The notes beneath the pieces were generated by a model. That model saw only the letters and a list, made by a program, of their open reading frames with translations, had not been told where the DNA came from and searched no databases. Of a stretch of 64,000 bases of DNA, positions 1 through 9,154 are shown piece after piece. This DNA comes from Mesobacillus jeotgali. GTDB lineage: Bacteria; Bacillota; Bacilli; Bacillales; Cytobacillaceae. The position numbers and the translations under genes were made by a program. The stretch spans positions 1,473,526 to 1,537,525 of the forward strand of contig NZ_CP025025.1 in the NCBI RefSeq assembly GCF_002874535.1, given 5' to 3'. How positions within the stretch are numbered: the stretch's first letter is position 1; every line of letters starts with the position of its first letter.

Positions 1-593
1 GCTTACAGCCTGACAATCCGTTTACATGGTCTTCGGGGATGAAGTCACCGATTTACTGCGATAATCGACTTACGCTGTCTTACCCTTCTATCCGCAGAAA
101 AGTGGCTGAAGGGCTAAAACAATTGATTAATAAGCATTTTCCAGGAGCTGAGATGATCTCCGGAACAGCTACTGCTGGAATCCCGCATGCAGCATGGGTC
201 AGCGAACTGCTTGATTTACCGATGAGTTATGTCCGCTCGAAAGCGAAGGGACACGGAAAAGGGAATCAGATCGAAGGAAAGGTGACTGAAGGCCAGAAGG
301 TCGTCGTTGTCGAGGATCTTATCTCAACTGGAGGCAGCGTCATTGAGGCGGTCGAGGCATTGCGAGAAGCAGGCTGCGAAGTCCTCGGGGTTGTATCGAT
401 TTTTACATATGGATTGGAAAAAGGCATTCAGCAGCTTAAGACAGCTAATGTCAACTCCTATTCTTTAACTGATTTTACTACACTGGCAACTATAGCTGAG
501 GAAAAAGGATTAATCACCAATGAAAACCAGAAAAGTCTCGTTAAATGGCAGAAGAACCCCGTCGAATGGCTGGCTGTAAAAAGTGATACTTAA
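1..593 (+). CDS. pyrE: Orotate phosphoribosyltransferase, 5' end cut by window
   Basis: Transfers orotate onto PRPP to make orotidine 5'-monophosphate, the fifth step of UMP synthesis. The reading frame is open from base 3 ([16 protein letters not shown]), so the ATG at 39 is internal and only about 15-20 N-terminal residues are missing; 196 residues are visible against a usual 205-216. The flexible catalytic loop [11 protein letters not shown] and the PRPP-binding signature [13 protein letters not shown] are both present. It is the last gene of the pyrimidine operon in relatives, consistent with the hairpin terminator directly behind it. Confidence 0.97.
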   Translation, partial: LQPDNPFTWSSGMKSPIYCDNRLTLSYPSIRRKVAEGLKQLINKHFPGAEMISGTATAGIPHAAWVSELLDLPMSYVRSKAKGHGKGNQIEGKVTEGQKVVVVEDLISTGGSVIEAVEALREAGCEVLGVVSIFTYGLEKGIQQLKTANVNSYSLTDFTTLATIAEEKGLITNENQKSLVKWQKNPVEWLAVKSDT

Positions 594-614
594 AGAAAAT
601 ATAGTTTATCATTT

Positions 615-643
615 GCGTATCCTTGTGAGAGGGTACGCTTTTT
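615..643 (+). terminator. Rho-independent terminator after pyrE
   Basis: GCGTATCC pairs with GGGTACGC around an 8-base loop and is followed by five T residues. It closes the pyrimidine operon. Confidence 0.75.
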
Positions 644-778
644 GCATAGGCAGAGAATAGAATATAAGATCTTATACAATTAGTACAGTCAACCAGTTGG
701 CAAAGCAACCAATTAATGTGTTTCAATAGAAGTAGACAGTTGTTTACTGTACGACTAGTAGAGGGGATGGAGGACTGA

Positions 779-1429
779 ATGGAGGAAATCATTCAACTGC
801 TGAAAAACATTGATAGTAGTCTCCACTACTACATTGATGAATATGGGGCAGCCATTTATATACTATTGTTTTTGGTTGTTTATTTTAAAACGGCTTTTGT
901 AATCCTTACATTTTTGCCAGGGGATTCGATGGTTTTCGCAAGCGGTACTCTGGCGGCTACCGGAGATTTAGATTTTAAAAGCTTGTTTATGCTCTTTGCG
1001 ATTGCAACTGTTTTGGGTGATAGCCAGAATTTCTTCATCGGCAAGCAGCTTGGAAAATTACAATCCAATAATCATTTTCTAGATCGAATCACTTCAGATA
1101 AATCGATTGGCAAAGCAAGAAATTTTCTGTCTGACTATGGAAAAATAGCCATTACGGCCTCCAGGTTTGTCCCGCTCATGCGAACCTCGGTACCGTTTGT
1201 CTCAGGTTACACAGGATATGAGTACAGAACATTTTTGAGCTACAATCTTATTGGAGGAAGCGTCTGGACGGCGTTTTGGCTAACCGCAGGATTTTCACTA
1301 GGGAATATTGCCTGGGTAGAGAATAACCTATTCCTTACTCTTTTGATGGTATCTTCTACTGCCTTCATTCCTGCAATCATGGGTTTGGTTAAACAATATA
1401 AAAAGAAGAAAGAGGCAATAGCTTCATAG
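779..1429 (+). CDS. DedA/VTT-family membrane protein
   Basis: A 216-residue integral membrane protein of the DedA (VTT domain) family. Members of this family include proposed undecaprenyl-phosphate and phospholipid flippases; the substrate here cannot be told from sequence. Visible family marks are the FLPGD motif near residue 47, GDSQNFFIGKQLGK near 80-93, and the RFVPLMRTSVPFVSGY block near 127-142 ahead of a hydrophobic C-terminal half. The ATG follows GGAGG by 5 bases. It stands alone between two terminators. In B. subtilis the sulphate-assimilation genes occupy this place, so the gene is a local difference from that map. Confidence 0.88.
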   Translation: MEEIIQLLKNIDSSLHYYIDEYGAAIYILLFLVVYFKTAFVILTFLPGDSMVFASGTLAATGDLDFKSLFMLFAIATVLGDSQNFFIGKQLGKLQSNNHFLDRITSDKSIGKARNFLSDYGKIAITASRFVPLMRTSVPFVSGYTGYEYRTFLSYNLIGGSVWTAFWLTAGFSLGNIAWVENNLFLTLLMVSSTAFIPAIMGLVKQYKKKKEAIAS

Positions 1430-1451
1430 TATGACAGATATGCTAAAAACA

Positions 1452-1483
1452 AAACCCGCCGGTGGAATTGACCAGGCGGGTTT
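1452..1483. terminator. Bidirectional terminator between convergent genes
   Basis: AAACCCGCC at 1452-1460 pairs perfectly with GGCGGGTTT at 1475-1483. The A-run on one side and the T-run on the other let it serve both the DedA gene and the converging rqcH. Confidence 0.8.
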
Positions 1484-1490
1484 CTTGATG

Positions 1491-3200
1491 TTACTGTTTC
1501 AATTTCAGAATCATATCTTCATCCGGCGTGACGTATACGGTCTGCTGTTGTTCATAAATCACGAATCCAGGCTTTGCCCCGGCTGGCTTCTTCACATGAC
1601 GCACTTTGGTGAAGTCAACAGGAACTGAGCTGGAATTCCGTGCTTTGCTGAAGTAGGCCGCCATCTGTGCTGCTTCGAGAATCGTTTCTTCAGATGGCTC
1701 TTTACTGCGGATGACTACATGCGATCCCGGGATATCCTTTGTGTGGAGCCATATTTCATCGCGTGCAGCTACCTTGTTTGTTAAGTAATCATTTTGCTTA
1801 TTATTTTTCCCGACTAAGATTTCTGTATCATCGGAAGAGCGATATTTTTCAAGAAGCGGCTTTAAGTTTTGCTTGTTTTTATTTCCCTTTTTCTGACGGG
1901 CGCGGATATATCCGCCCTCAATCAACTCTTCCCTTATCTCCTCAATATCCTTTGGCGAAGCGGCTTCAACCTGCTGCAGGAGAGTATCGAAGTAGGAAAC
2001 CTCGGCTCTGGCTATTTCAATTTGTTCTTTTACAATATTGACGGATTTCTTCGCCTTTTGGTACTTTGTAAAGTATCTTTGGGCATTTTCCGAAGGTGTT
2101 TTCCTGGGCTCCAGCGGAATCGTGATTGATGCACCATCTTCGTCATAATAATTAACGACGGTAATTTCCTTCATGCCCTTTTCGATCATAAAGATGTTAG
2201 CAGTCAGCAGCTCTCCATATAATTGATACTGTTCAGCCTTTTGTGCATCTTCAAGAGTTTTTTCTAGTTTTAAGATCTTCTTCTCATTCTTTTCTTTCTC
2301 ATTAGCGATCAGACGCTCTAGGTCATTGCCCTGCTGCTTGACGCGGTCACGTTCCGCCTTGCCGAAATAATAACGGTCGAGCAGGCTGCTCAGAGAATCA
2401 AAGGATTTTGTTTCACCCTTCAAATGTTCAAACGGAATCAGGTAAAATGCCTCTTTATTGCTACCATTAGTAATGGCAGGTTGGTAGTGGTGTTCTCTGA
2501 ACTCACTCATCACGGAGACGAAGGCCTTTGGAAGGGTCGTGCGGTTTGCAAGTCCAGCTTTAAAGACTATTTCCCTGGCCAATATCGGTGAAACTCCAGC
2601 AAAATTTGAAACTAGCTGCTTATCAAGTTTGCCTGCATTAAAATCGATTACTCTTAGTACATCCTCTTCTTGGGCCTCAAACGGGTCCATTTTCTCCTGT
2701 TGGGGAGGCAACACATACTCTTGCCCAGGCATGATTGCTCTGTGAGTATTCACAGCAAATGAAACATGTTTGATGCTGTCAAGAATCATGTTCCTGTTTT
2801 TATCGACGATGATAATGTTGCTGTGTCGACCCATGATTTCAACAATCAGCTGTTTGTAGGATATATCGCCGATTTCATTTCTTCCTTTTACTTCAAAAAT
2901 AATCATCCGATCAAGTCCGGCCTGTTTGATATCTTCTATTATGAAGCCTTCGAGGTGCTTGCGCAGAAGCATGCAGAACATTGGTGGTTCGTTAGGGTTA
3001 TCATACTGCTCATTTGTGATTTGGACTCTGGCATAGCTCGGGTGAGCAGACAATAGCAGCTTATGGTTAACTCCGTTTGCCCTCACAGCCAGGATAATTT
3101 CATTTTTGTAAGGCTGGTGAATTTTATTGATTCGTCCCCCTTTAAGAAGGGAGGAAAGTTCGTTTGTGATGGCTCTTGTAAACAATCCGTCAAATGACAT
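1491..3200 (-). CDS. rqcH: Ribosome quality control factor RqcH (NFACT family)
   Basis: Bacterial homologue of Rqc2/NEMF (B. subtilis YloA). It binds the obstructed 50S subunit carrying peptidyl-tRNA and adds C-terminal alanine tails that mark the stalled peptide for degradation. The 569 residues show an NFACT-N domain (about 1-260) with the conserved Asp97-Arg98 pair (GLDRMI) needed for Ala tailing in B. subtilis, long coiled-coil arms (about 280-430), and a C-terminal NFACT-R domain (about 450-560, with [20 protein letters not shown]). The older label is fibronectin/fibrinogen-binding protein. The ATG has an AAAGGATG ribosome binding site. It is the only gene on this strand besides rpmB. 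Confidence 0.95.
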   Translation of the reverse strand: MSFDGLFTRAITNELSSLLKGGRINKIHQPYKNEIILAVRANGVNHKLLLSAHPSYARVQITNEQYDNPNEPPMFCMLLRKHLEGFIIEDIKQAGLDRMIIFEVKGRNEIGDISYKQLIVEIMGRHSNIIIVDKNRNMILDSIKHVSFAVNTHRAIMPGQEYVLPPQQEKMDPFEAQEEDVLRVIDFNAGKLDKQLVSNFAGVSPILAREIVFKAGLANRTTLPKAFVSVMSEFREHHYQPAITNGSNKEAFYLIPFEHLKGETKSFDSLSSLLDRYYFGKAERDRVKQQGNDLERLIANEKEKNEKKILKLEKTLEDAQKAEQYQLYGELLTANIFMIEKGMKEITVVNYYDEDGASITIPLEPRKTPSENAQRYFTKYQKAKKSVNIVKEQIEIARAEVSYFDTLLQQVEAASPKDIEEIREELIEGGYIRARQKKGNKNKQNLKPLLEKYRSSDDTEILVGKNNKQNDYLTNKVAARDEIWLHTKDIPGSHVVIRSKEPSEETILEAAQMAAYFSKARNSSSVPVDFTKVRHVKKPAGAKPGFVIYEQQQTVYVTPDEDMILKLKQ

Positions 3201-3230
3201 ATGAAATACATCCTTTTCTATTTATCTGAA

Positions 3231-3511
3231 GCCTTGTCGAAGCTGACCAAGGCGCTTCCGCTTTTATATTGTCCAGCTGCGGCTCCTAACTCCTCGAGAC
3301 GCTTCGGTCCTGCCAATGAAGTCAAAGAACGACTTCACTGTCAGGTCCTCCAGCGCTTGTCGGAGTTGGACAGTCGCCTCCGCTTTTCTCTGTCCAGCTT
3401 CAGCGCCTAGCTCCTCGAGACGCTTCGGTCCGCCCAATGAAGTCAAAGAGCGACTTCACTGGTCGGCCCTCCAGCGCTTGTCGGAGCTGACCAAGGCGCT
3501 TCCGCTTTTAT
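3231..3511. repeat. Tandem cluster of an interspersed Bacillaceae repeat
   Basis: This 398-base gap between rqcH and yloB holds one 3'-truncated copy (3231-3267) and two full copies (3271-3391 and 3392-3511) of a repeat of about 120 bp. Each full copy starts GTCCAGCT, carries CTCCTCGAGACGCTTCGGTCC, contains the hairpin GAAGTC-N7-GACTTC, and ends GGCGCTTCCGCTTTT or a variant. Shortened copies of the same family lie at 27256, 32281, 35953 (reverse) and 52517. Short open frames across it are artefacts of GC-rich repeat sequence. Confidence 0.88.
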
Positions 3512-3576
3512 ATCTACAAACATCTTATCATTTTTTTGGACAGGGCTGAATAAGCTTTCTTTAGAGTAGGACAAAC

Positions 3577-3602
3577 AAGGAGGAAGTGTGATGGCCCCAT
3601 GA
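3577..3602 (+). promoter_or_regulatory. Strong SD serving a 3-codon mini-ORF that overlaps the yloB start
   Basis: AAGGAGG at 3577-3583 lies 7 bases before ATG 3591, which reads Met-Ala-Pro-stop. The TGA of this mini-ORF overlaps the ATG of yloB at 3599 (ATGA). The same SD is 15 bases from the yloB ATG, beyond the usual 5-10. No other in-frame start exists for yloB nearby, and the yloB N-terminus MKFHEM matches my memory of the B. subtilis protein. Translation by coupling from the mini-ORF is an inference. Confidence 0.5.
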
Positions 3603-6289
3603 AGTTCCATGAGATGAATGAAAATGAAATAGCTAGTGCCTTAAGAACAGATTTTACAGAAGGATTGGAAGAAAAGGAAGTAAAACGCAGACGTGAACAG
3701 CATGGATATAATGCATTGGCCGAGGGGGAGAAACAATCGGCTCTGCTATTATTCTTCAGCCAGTTCAAGGATTTCATGGTACTGGTGCTCCTTGCGGCAA
3801 CTTTGATATCAGGCCTTCTTGGTGAAATGGTCGATGCAATCGCCATCATAGCCATTGTTCTTGTAAATGGAATTTTAGGTTTTTTCCAGGAAAGGAAGGC
3901 GGAAAAATCACTTGATGCCCTGAAAGAACTTTCTGCTCCGCAGGTCCATGCTTTGCGTGATGGAGAGTGGACCAAGATTCCGTCGAAGGAAGTCGTGCCT
4001 GGAGATATCCTTAAATTTATAAGCGGGGACAGGATTGGTGCGGATATTCGCTTAATTGAATCCAGAAGTCTTGAAGTTGAAGAGTCAGCGCTTACGGGAG
4101 AGTCAGTCCCAGTACAAAAAAACACAAGTCCGTTGAGGATTCCTAACCCGGGACTTGGTGATATGGAAAATATGGCGTTTATGGGCACGATGGTCACAAG
4201 GGGTACTGGAACTGGTGTTGTTGTTGCTACAGGAATGAAAACAGCAATGGGCCAGATCGCTGACTTGCTCCAGACAGCCGAAACACAGGAAACACCGTTG
4301 CAGCGCAGACTGGAACAGTTGGGCAAAATCCTGATTACAGCAGCTCTATTCTTAACACTATTGGTAGTAGGGATTGGGGTGCTTCAGGGGCATGATTTAT
4401 ATACGATGTTCCTTGCGGGCGTCAGCTTGGCAGTTGCTGCCATTCCGGAAGGACTTCCTGCAATTGTAACTGTGGCATTGTCACTTGGTGTCCAGAGAAT
4501 GATCAGGAAGAATGCGATTGTAAGGAAACTGCCGGCTGTGGAGACACTTGGCTGTGCGTCTGTCATTTGTTCTGACAAAACAGGGACGATGACGCAAAAT
4601 AAGATGACGGTCACTCATCTTTGGAGCGGCAATAAAACTTGGACAGTCGACGGTGTAGGATACTCACCGACAGGGTTGTTCTTTCATAATGACAAAAGCG
4701 TCGACCCGCAAAATGAAAAATCACTGCAGCAGCTGCTGACATTTGGCATGCTATGCAACCACGCTGAAATGATTGACAAAGATGGTGAGTACGCAATTGA
4801 TGGTGACCCTACTGAAGGTGCTCTGCTGGTTGCCGCAATGAAAGCCGGCTACAGAAGAGAGAATTTGCTCAACCAGTTTGAAGTTGTAAATGAGTTCCCA
4901 TTCGATTCCCAACGAAAAATGATGAGCATGATTGTGAAAGATAATACGGGACGTAAATTCGCTGTTGTAAAAGGTGCACCGGATGTCCTGATTGGATTAA
5001 GTGATTCAATCCTTTGGAACGAAAGGCAGCAGCGCCTGACCAAAGATTTGTCCTCTAAAGTCCAGGGGGCGATTGACGAGCTGGCTGGCAACGCATTAAG
5101 AACGATTGCAATTGCCTTCAAGCCGATTCCGCAAAACACTGTAGTCCTTCATGAAAATGAAGCCGAAAAAGACTTGGTTTTCATCGGATTGCAGGGTATG
5201 ATCGACCCGCCGCGGCCTGAAGTGAAGACAGCTGTAAAAGAATGCCGTGACGCAGGTATTAAAACGGTGATGATTACTGGTGATCACGTCATTACCGCAA
5301 AGGCGATTGCGATTCAGTTAGGTATTTTAACAGAAGGCAGCAAAGTATTGGATGGAAAAGCGTTATCAGAGATGTCCGTTTCTGAGCTGGAAGATATCGT
5401 CGATGATGTCTCCGTTTTTGCGCGAGTATCGCCAGAACATAAACTAAAGATTGTCAAGGCACTGCAAAACAGAGGGCATATCGTCGCTATGACTGGCGAT
5501 GGCGTAAACGATGCCCCAGCGATTAAAGCGGCAGATATTGGTGTAGCAATGGGGATCGCAGGTACAGATGTTGCGAAGGAAGCTTCTTCACTCGTACTTC
5601 TGGATGATAACTTTGCCACTATTAAAGCAGCAATAAAAGAAGGCCGGAACATCTATGAAAATATCAGGAAGTTCATAAGATACCTCCTGGCTTCCAATGT
5701 CGGGGAGATATTAGTCATGCTTTTCGCGATGATCATCGGTTTGCCGCTGCCACTAGTGCCGATACAAATACTGTGGGTAAACCTGGTAACAGATGGTCTG
5801 CCTGCGATGGCATTAGGGCTGGACCAGCCTGAGGAAGATGTCATGAAAAGGGCGCCACGCCATCCTAAAGAAGGGGTATTTGCCCGGGGATTAGGCTGGA
5901 AAGTTGTTTCAAGAGGCTTCTTGATTGGATTAATGACTTTGTTCGCATTTATGATTGTCTATAATAGAAATCCGGATGACCTGGTATATGCACAGACGAT
6001 TGCGTTTACTACACTCGTGATGGCACAGCTGATCCATGTCTTCGACTGCCGAAGCGAAAAATCAATCTTTGCCCGCAACCCGTTTGAGAACAAATATTTA
6101 GTTTGGGCTGTCATTTCATCGTTGCTCATGGTCCTTGTGGTTATTTATTCACCTGTCTTGCAGCCAATATTCCATACTGTTCCAATCCTGGCGGTTGACT
6201 GGTTGTTAATCCTTGGATTATCGGCAATTCCTACATTTTTGCTTGCAGGAACATTTTTTGCAAGAAAAACAAAGAGAAATATGATATAA
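3599..6289 (+). CDS. yloB: P-type calcium-transporting ATPase
   Basis: An 896-residue P2A (SERCA-like) cation ATPase, the B. subtilis YloB type, which pumps Ca2+ and has been linked to spore properties. It shows the actuator TGES motif (ALTGESVPV near 161-169), the PEGLP membrane motif in M4, the phosphorylated Asp326 in SDKTGTMTQNK, the nucleotide-domain GDPTEGALL, and the hinge TGDGVNDAPAIKAADIG. About ten membrane spans flank these domains, and the length is typical of the family. Translation start is discussed under the mini-ORF feature. It is a single-gene unit between a repeat cluster and a strong terminator. Confidence 0.96.
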   Translation: MKFHEMNENEIASALRTDFTEGLEEKEVKRRREQHGYNALAEGEKQSALLLFFSQFKDFMVLVLLAATLISGLLGEMVDAIAIIAIVLVNGILGFFQERKAEKSLDALKELSAPQVHALRDGEWTKIPSKEVVPGDILKFISGDRIGADIRLIESRSLEVEESALTGESVPVQKNTSPLRIPNPGLGDMENMAFMGTMVTRGTGTGVVVATGMKTAMGQIADLLQTAETQETPLQRRLEQLGKILITAALFLTLLVVGIGVLQGHDLYTMFLAGVSLAVAAIPEGLPAIVTVALSLGVQRMIRKNAIVRKLPAVETLGCASVICSDKTGTMTQNKMTVTHLWSGNKTWTVDGVGYSPTGLFFHNDKSVDPQNEKSLQQLLTFGMLCNHAEMIDKDGEYAIDGDPTEGALLVAAMKAGYRRENLLNQFEVVNEFPFDSQRKMMSMIVKDNTGRKFAVVKGAPDVLIGLSDSILWNERQQRLTKDLSSKVQGAIDELAGNALRTIAIAFKPIPQNTVVLHENEAEKDLVFIGLQGMIDPPRPEVKTAVKECRDAGIKTVMITGDHVITAKAIAIQLGILTEGSKVLDGKALSEMSVSELEDIVDDVSVFARVSPEHKLKIVKALQNRGHIVAMTGDGVNDAPAIKAADIGVAMGIAGTDVAKEASSLVLLDDNFATIKAAIKEGRNIYENIRKFIRYLLASNVGEILVMLFAMIIGLPLPLVPIQILWVNLVTDGLPAMALGLDQPEEDVMKRAPRHPKEGVFARGLGWKVVSRGFLIGLMTLFAFMIVYNRNPDDLVYAQTIAFTTLVMAQLIHVFDCRSEKSIFARNPFENKYLVWAVISSLLMVLVVIYSPVLQPIFHTVPILAVDWLLILGLSAIPTFLLAGTFFARKTKRNMI

Positions 6290-6296
6290 TCCGTTA

Positions 6297-6332
6297 GGTA
6301 ATAGAGAAGGCTCTATTGCCTTTCTTTTTTTT
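6297..6332 (+). terminator. Rho-independent terminator after yloB
   Basis: GGTAATAGAG pairs with CTCTATTGCC around AAGG and is followed by a long T-tract. Confidence 0.85.
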
Positions 6333-6344
6333 TCGTATTCTTTC

Positions 6345-6372
6345 TTGCACTTACTTCTAAAGATTTTATGAA
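6345..6372 (+). promoter_or_regulatory. Possible sigma-A promoter for yloC-remA-gmk-rpoZ
   Basis: TTGCAC and TATGAA with a 16-base spacer lie downstream of the yloB terminator, in the only gap before this gene cluster. The -10 is imperfect. A CTCGAG-containing dyad follows at about 6391-6410. Confidence 0.35.
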
Positions 6373-6513
6373 AATGAATATGTTCCTGGGCTCGAGATTT
6401 CCTCTCGAGGTGAGGGCGAGAAAAAACAAGTATTAAAGATTACATAAATGAATAAGCCTGTTCCACGGGTCTACAGGAAACTCGACTTTTTAGAAAGAAT
6501 GGATGTGTCTGAA

Positions 6514-7389
6514 ATGGTCGTCAGTATGACTGGGTTTGGAAGGAGCAGGGCTGAATCAGAGAGGTTCAGTGTCACAGTCGAGGTAAAAACGGTCAATCAC
6601 CGTTTTTGTGAATTCCATATTCGCATGCCCCGGCAGCTCCTGAAAACGGAAGAAAAGATAAAGAAGAAACTTGGCGAACACATAAAAAGAGGGAGAGTCG
6701 AAGTATTTGTAACTTTGGAGGGCGAAGGCATAGTTAGCCGAAGTGTACATATTGACTGGAAAGCCCTGGACGATTTAGTCCATCACATATCAGAAATCAA
6801 AAACAGGTACAGCATAACCGGAGAAATTGAGCTTCGTGACATTGTCAGCAGGGAAGAAATCATCCATATTGAGGAAATAGAAGAGGAAAATGAAGAACTT
6901 GAACTTCTTGTCCTTTCTGCCGTTGAGGATGCTGGCAGCCAGCTGGTCCAAATGCGCAGGCTGGAAGGGTCAGCGCTTGAAAAGGATGTACTGCAGCATA
7001 TCGAACAGCTGAAAGAGAACATTTCGAGCGTGAACAAGCTGGCGTCTAATGTTGTAGAGCAGTACCGCGAGAGACTTCAAAAGAAAATGGCTGAATTTAT
7101 GGATAACCAGACAGATGAGGATAGAATCCTCACCGAAGTTGCCTTCTTTGCAGATAAAGCTGATATCAGTGAAGAAATTTCCCGACTTGAAAGCCATGTA
7201 AGTCAATTCAAAGTTATAGTGATGACGAATGAGCCTCTTGGAAGGAAACTTGATTTTCTGCTTCAGGAAATGAATCGCGAGGTCAACACGATCGGTTCCA
7301 AGGCGAATGATTCAAGAATTGCCAGGGAAGTTGTCGAAATGAAAAGCCTCCTGGAAAAGGTTAAGGAACAAGTTCAAAATATAGAGTAG
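6514..7389 (+). CDS. yloC: YicC/YloC-family endoribonuclease
   Basis: Member of the YicC/YloC family. E. coli YicC has been described as an endoribonuclease, and a similar role is assumed here. The family signature SMTGFGR sits at the N-terminus, and the C-terminal half carries the conserved DISEEISRLESHVSQF and GRKLDFLLQEMNREVNTIGSKA blocks. The ATG at 6514 gives 291 residues, which is the B. subtilis length as I remember it. Starts at 6448 or 6499 would add 22 or 5 residues ahead of the conserved block and lack a better ribosome binding site. First gene of the cluster leading to gmk and rpoZ. Confidence 0.88.
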   Translation: MVVSMTGFGRSRAESERFSVTVEVKTVNHRFCEFHIRMPRQLLKTEEKIKKKLGEHIKRGRVEVFVTLEGEGIVSRSVHIDWKALDDLVHHISEIKNRYSITGEIELRDIVSREEIIHIEEIEEENEELELLVLSAVEDAGSQLVQMRRLEGSALEKDVLQHIEQLKENISSVNKLASNVVEQYRERLQKKMAEFMDNQTDEDRILTEVAFFADKADISEEISRLESHVSQFKVIVMTNEPLGRKLDFLLQEMNREVNTIGSKANDSRIAREVVEMKSLLEKVKEQVQNIE

Positions 7390-7445
7390 CGTTTAGAAAA
7401 GGTCTTTAAAGGCCAAAATAAATAACTGATGATTGGGGGACCATC

Positions 7446-7709
7446 ATGGCAATAAAGCTTATAAATATAGGCTTCGGCAATATTGTTTCAGCTAACAGGA
7501 TCATTTCGATCGTAAGTCCTGAATCAGCTCCAATTAAACGGATCATCCAGGATGCACGCGACCGAGGATCGTTAATAGATGCTACATACGGTAGAAGGAC
7601 GAGGGCTGTCATTGTCATGGACAGCGACCATGTCATTCTCTCTGCGGTACAGCCGGAAACGGTAGCTCACCGCCTGAATGACCGTGATGATATTATTGAT
7701 GAAGGGTAG
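7446..7709 (+). CDS. remA: Extracellular matrix regulator RemA (DUF370)
   Basis: An 87-residue DUF370 protein matching B. subtilis RemA (YlzA). RemA is a ring-forming DNA-binding activator of biofilm matrix operons (eps, tapA) and osmoprotection genes. The near-invariant core [26 protein letters not shown] is visible in pieces across residues 7-33, and [22 protein letters not shown] follows. The ATG is preceded by a GGGGGA ribosome binding site. The yloC-remA-gmk order is conserved in Bacillus. Confidence 0.95.
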   Translation: MAIKLINIGFGNIVSANRIISIVSPESAPIKRIIQDARDRGSLIDATYGRRTRAVIVMDSDHVILSAVQPETVAHRLNDRDDIIDEG

Positions 7710-8333
<624 letters not shown>

Positions 8334-8558
8334 ATGCTTAATCCTTCTATTGACTCGTTAATGACTAAAATTGATTCAAAATATTCACTGGTATCGGTTG
8401 CTGCAAAGCGCGCGCGCAGCATGCAGGTTCACATGGATGCCAAATTAGATAAGTATGTTTCACACAAATTCGTCGGCAAGGCACTTGAAGAAATCAACGC
8501 AGAAAAGCTTCACTTCAAGACAGCAGGAAGCCATGAAGAGTTAAATATCAACGAATAA
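8334..8558 (+). CDS. rpoZ: RNA polymerase omega subunit
   Basis: Small subunit that stabilises the beta' chain of RNA polymerase. The 74 residues begin [10 protein letters not shown] and keep the conserved [14 protein letters not shown] segment that binds beta'. The ATG directly abuts the gmk stop (TAAATG). It is the last gene before a strong terminator and the 51-bp tandem array. Confidence 0.94.
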   Translation: MLNPSIDSLMTKIDSKYSLVSVAAKRARSMQVHMDAKLDKYVSHKFVGKALEEINAEKLHFKTAGSHEELNINE

Positions 8559-8565
8559 CACCGCG

Positions 8566-8599
8566 ATAACAACCTATTTATTGGGTTGTTATTTTTTTA
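8566..8599 (+). terminator. Rho-independent terminator after rpoZ
   Basis: ATAACAACC at 8566-8574 pairs perfectly with GGTTGTTAT at 8584-8592 and is followed by T7. Confidence 0.88.
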
Positions 8600-8627
8600 T
8601 TTATACCTTTTATGGCACATAGTAGTT

Positions 8628-8982
8628 TTCTATAAGCCCAAAAAGGTGTTTCGCGCGGAAAAAGGTCACATAGAAACATTCTATAAGTCCAAAAAGGTGT
8701 TTTGCACGGAAAAAGGTCACATAGAAAAATTCTATAAGCCCAAAAAGGAGTTTTGCACGGAAAAAGGTCACATAGAAACATTCTATAAGTCCAAAAAGGT
8801 GCTTTGCGCGGGAAAAGGTCACATAGAAACATTCTATAAGCCCAAAAAGGTGTTTTGGACGGAAAAAGGTCACATAGAAACATTCTATAAGTCCAAAAAG
8901 GTGTTTTGGACGGAAAAAGGTCACATAGAAAAATTCTATAAGCCCAAAAAGGAGTTTTGCACGGAAAAAGGTCACATAGAAT
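8628..8982. repeat. Seven-unit 51-bp tandem repeat array
   Basis: Units begin TTCTATAAG at 8628, 8679, 8730, 8781, 8832, 8883 and 8934, an exact 51-bp period. They differ only by point changes. The base after AAG alternates C, T, C, T, C, T, C, and units 2-3 resemble units 6-7, so there is a higher-order pattern of two and perhaps four units. Unit junctions form the palindrome ATAGAA-N3-TTCTAT. Because 51 is a multiple of 3, frames stay open on both strands, which creates two spurious repetitive ORFs. The rest of the 596-base gap between rpoZ and coaBC shows nothing further that I can name. Confidence 0.95.
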
Positions 8983-9154
8983 GATCCTTTATACATAAGT
9001 GGCCCAAAACCCTGAACAAATTCATTCAGGACATCCCAGTGTTTCTATGTATATATATAAAAGCATCAACCTTGCCTTTTTCATGCTTAATCCGTGAAAA
9101 AATGTTATAGTTCAATCATAATGATAGTTTGTTGTAAAATGGGGGTTCTCTGTC

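Noticed and set aside
3201-3549. Short ORFs between rqcH and yloB on both strands
   Set aside because: They are translations of tandem repeat copies and contain duplicated peptide segments, with no ribosome binding sites.
8628-8982. CRISPR array
   Set aside because: The whole 51-bp unit is conserved, with no unique spacers, and no cas genes are in the window.
8586-8996. Long repetitive ORFs on both strands over the 51-bp array (132 and 128 codons)
   Set aside because: They exist because the unit is a multiple of three without stops. There is no ribosome binding site, the sequence is a 17-residue repeat on both strands, and substitutions do not favour synonymous sites.
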